From contig DASQSZ010000311.1 of the NCBI GenBank assembly GCA_035642125.1, positions 1-6,739 on the forward strand: a stretch of 6,739 nucleotides of DNA. Direction: 5' to 3'. The position numbers and the translations under genes were made by a program. Below the pieces are notes generated by a model, which saw nothing but the letters and a program-made list of their open reading frames with translations, searched no databases and was not told the DNA's origin. Shown piece after piece: positions 6,018 to 6,739 of the stretch (positions within the stretch are counted from its first letter, which is position 1; each line of letters opens with the position of its first letter). Source of the stretch: CALAED01 sp937891035. GTDB lineage: Bacteria > Actinomycetota > Actinomycetes > Streptosporangiales > Streptosporangiaceae.

Positions 6018-6221
6018 TCAGTAGTGGGTGGCGGCGTACTTCTTCTCGCTGGGGATCATGATCCACAGGATGATGTAGGCGATGAACTGCGGGCCGGGCA
6101 GCAGGCAGGACAGGACGGCGAGGATGCGGATCATGCCGACGCTGATGCCGAAGCGGCGGCCCAGGGCGGCGCAGACTCCGGCGATCATCCGGCCGTCATG
6201 CGGGCGATAGAGGTTATTCAT
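6018..6221 (-). CDS. Small stand-alone PspC-domain membrane protein
   Basis: This 67-residue protein is essentially one PspC domain: LYRPHDGRMIAGVCAALG (4-21), RRFGISVGMIRI (22-33), a hydrophobic segment of about 31-57 ending in the family's WIMIPSEK. One hydrophobic hairpin or a single long membrane helix is expected in the cytoplasmic membrane. PspC proteins act in envelope-stress responses, in enterobacteria with PspA/PspB; many actinomycetes have short single-domain versions with undefined partners, and none of the Psp partners is seen here. The ATG at 6221 follows GGGGGG (6235-6230) with 8-base spacing, a clear start. The stop TGA is at 6020-6018. It lies 127 bases after the HAD gene and 77 bases before Uma2 on the same strand, so a loose operon is possible. 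Confidence 0.92.
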   Translation of the reverse strand: MNNLYRPHDGRMIAGVCAALGRRFGISVGMIRILAVLSCLLPGPQFIAYIILWIMIPSEKKYAATHY

Positions 6222-6289
6222 GGTGGTTACCCCCCAGATGGTATGGATTGCTCCCTTATCAGCTACCCACGCTATGAAAGGGGATGCAG

Positions 6290-6304
6290 GCGGCGAATCG
6301 CCGC
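6290..6304. terminator. Inverted repeat GCGGCGA-A-TCGCCGC in the HAD-PspC gap
   Basis: A perfect 7-base GC-rich inverted repeat with a 1-base centre, so in RNA about 5-6 pairs with a tight loop. It lies 45 bases after the HAD stop on the minus strand and 69 bases before the PspC start. It may be an actinomycete-style terminator lacking a U-run, or a regulator site for pspC. Confidence 0.35.
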
Positions 6305-6335
6305 AAAGGACCGTTCTGGCGTCATACCAGCGGAG

Positions 6336-6351
6336 TAAGGGGCAACCCTTA
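6336..6351. terminator. Hairpin TAAGGG-N4-CCCTTA containing the HAD stop codon
   Basis: Perfect 6-base arms around a 4-base loop, with the TAA stop of the HAD gene as the last bases of one arm. On the minus strand it would form right after translation ends and could help terminate or protect the HAD mRNA. There is no T-run after it. Confidence 0.35.
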
Positions 6352-6739
6352 GGGGGTGGCGCGCGCGTTGTGGCGGGCCACCAGGGCGGGCAACTCGGCG
6401 AGCGAGTCCAACCGGAACAAGCAGCGGGCCAGGGCCTCGTCGTCGCGCATGGTGTAACCCCAGGGACCGCGTCGCAGATGGGCGACCTGCAGGCCGCACG
6501 ATAGGGCGGGCCGTACGTCGTTATCGATGCGGTCGCCGACGTACAAGATGGCGGCCGGGGGGCGGGCCGCGGCGGCCACGCAGCGGGCGAAGAACTCGGC
6601 GGCGGGCTTTTCGACGCCCCACAGCGCGGAGATGCCGACCACGTCAACGTCCAGGCCGAGCGTCGCGAACTGCTCGGCGGCCGCGGCCGGCTGGTTGCCG
6701 GCCGCGCCGACGAACAGGCCCTGCGCGCGCAGGGCGGTC
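6349..6739 (-). CDS. HAD-family hydrolase, C-terminal part (start lies beyond the window)
   Basis: The 129 visible residues begin TALRAQGLFVGAAGNQP and run to the TAA at 6351-6349. The HAD core is plain: a motif II strand (GLFVGAAGNQP) with the GNQP form instead of a Ser/Thr ending, the motif III lysine in WGVEKP, and motif IV in ILYVGDRIDNDVRPA, whose Asp residues bind Mg. LRRGPWGY follows, seen in a family of actinobacterial HAD hydrolases. Motif I with the nucleophile Asp is outside the window. Such enzymes usually remove phosphate from small cytoplasmic molecules; the substrate here is not predictable. A shorter frame starting with the GTG at 6642 is internal: the same frame is open to the edge and coding in character. 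Confidence 0.93.
   Translation of the reverse strand, partial: TALRAQGLFVGAAGNQPAAAAEQFATLGLDVDVVGISALWGVEKPAAEFFARCVAAAARPPAAILYVGDRIDNDVRPALSCGLQVAHLRRGPWGYTMRDDEALARCLFRLDSLAELPALVARHNARATP

Noticed and set aside
5941..6066. N-terminal extension of Uma2 to ATG 6066
   Set aside because: It would overlap the PspC gene by 49 bases and adds an Arg-rich stretch unlike Uma2 N-termini; starts at 5940 or 5907 fit better.
6018..6647. 209-residue minus-strand frame joining HAD-region sequence to PspC
   Set aside because: Its first part is an out-of-frame reading of the HAD gene; only the last 67 codons are PspC, which has its own ATG and ribosome-binding site.

Overview
The window is GC-rich, with strong codon-position bias, long antisense shadow frames, GTG starts and short intergenic gaps. 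This fits a high-GC actinomycete, perhaps Streptosporangiales-like. That placement rests on style and protein resemblance only; no rRNA or marker gene is present.

Region A (1-2180) is a sugar-acid module. On the minus strand, an L-fuconate dehydratase of the enolase superfamily (386-1687) overlaps by 11 bases the start of a short-chain dehydrogenase (396 to the window edge). A small RhaM-type sugar mutarotase (1866-2180) is divergent from them across a 178-base regulatory gap. Together they read as part of the non-phosphorylating L-fucose oxidation pathway: mutarotation of the sugar, dehydration of L-fuconate to 2-keto-3-deoxy-L-fuconate, and probably oxidation of that product by the dehydrogenase. 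The gap holds an inverted repeat lying over a good minus-strand -10 box, a plausible operator.

Region B (2229-5280) has two divergent genes. A DUF429 protein with an RNase H-like fold (2229-2921, minus) lies back to back with a 724-residue SNF2-family ATPase carrying an N-terminal helix-hairpin-helix (3106-5280, plus). Their 184-base shared gap has one inverted repeat near each start.

Region C (5302-6739, all minus) holds a Uma2-family predicted PD-(D/E)XK nuclease convergent with the SNF2 gene, a 67-residue stand-alone PspC-domain membrane protein, and the C-terminal part of a HAD-family hydrolase running off the right edge. Short hairpins lie at the HAD stop and in the HAD-PspC gap.

I found no RNA gene, transposon, CRISPR array, integrase or attachment site. 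The most coherent biology is the fucose module. The part with least known function is the cluster of two predicted nucleases around a HhH-SNF2 ATPase. A joint role for those three genes is only a hypothesis, because they do not form an operon.
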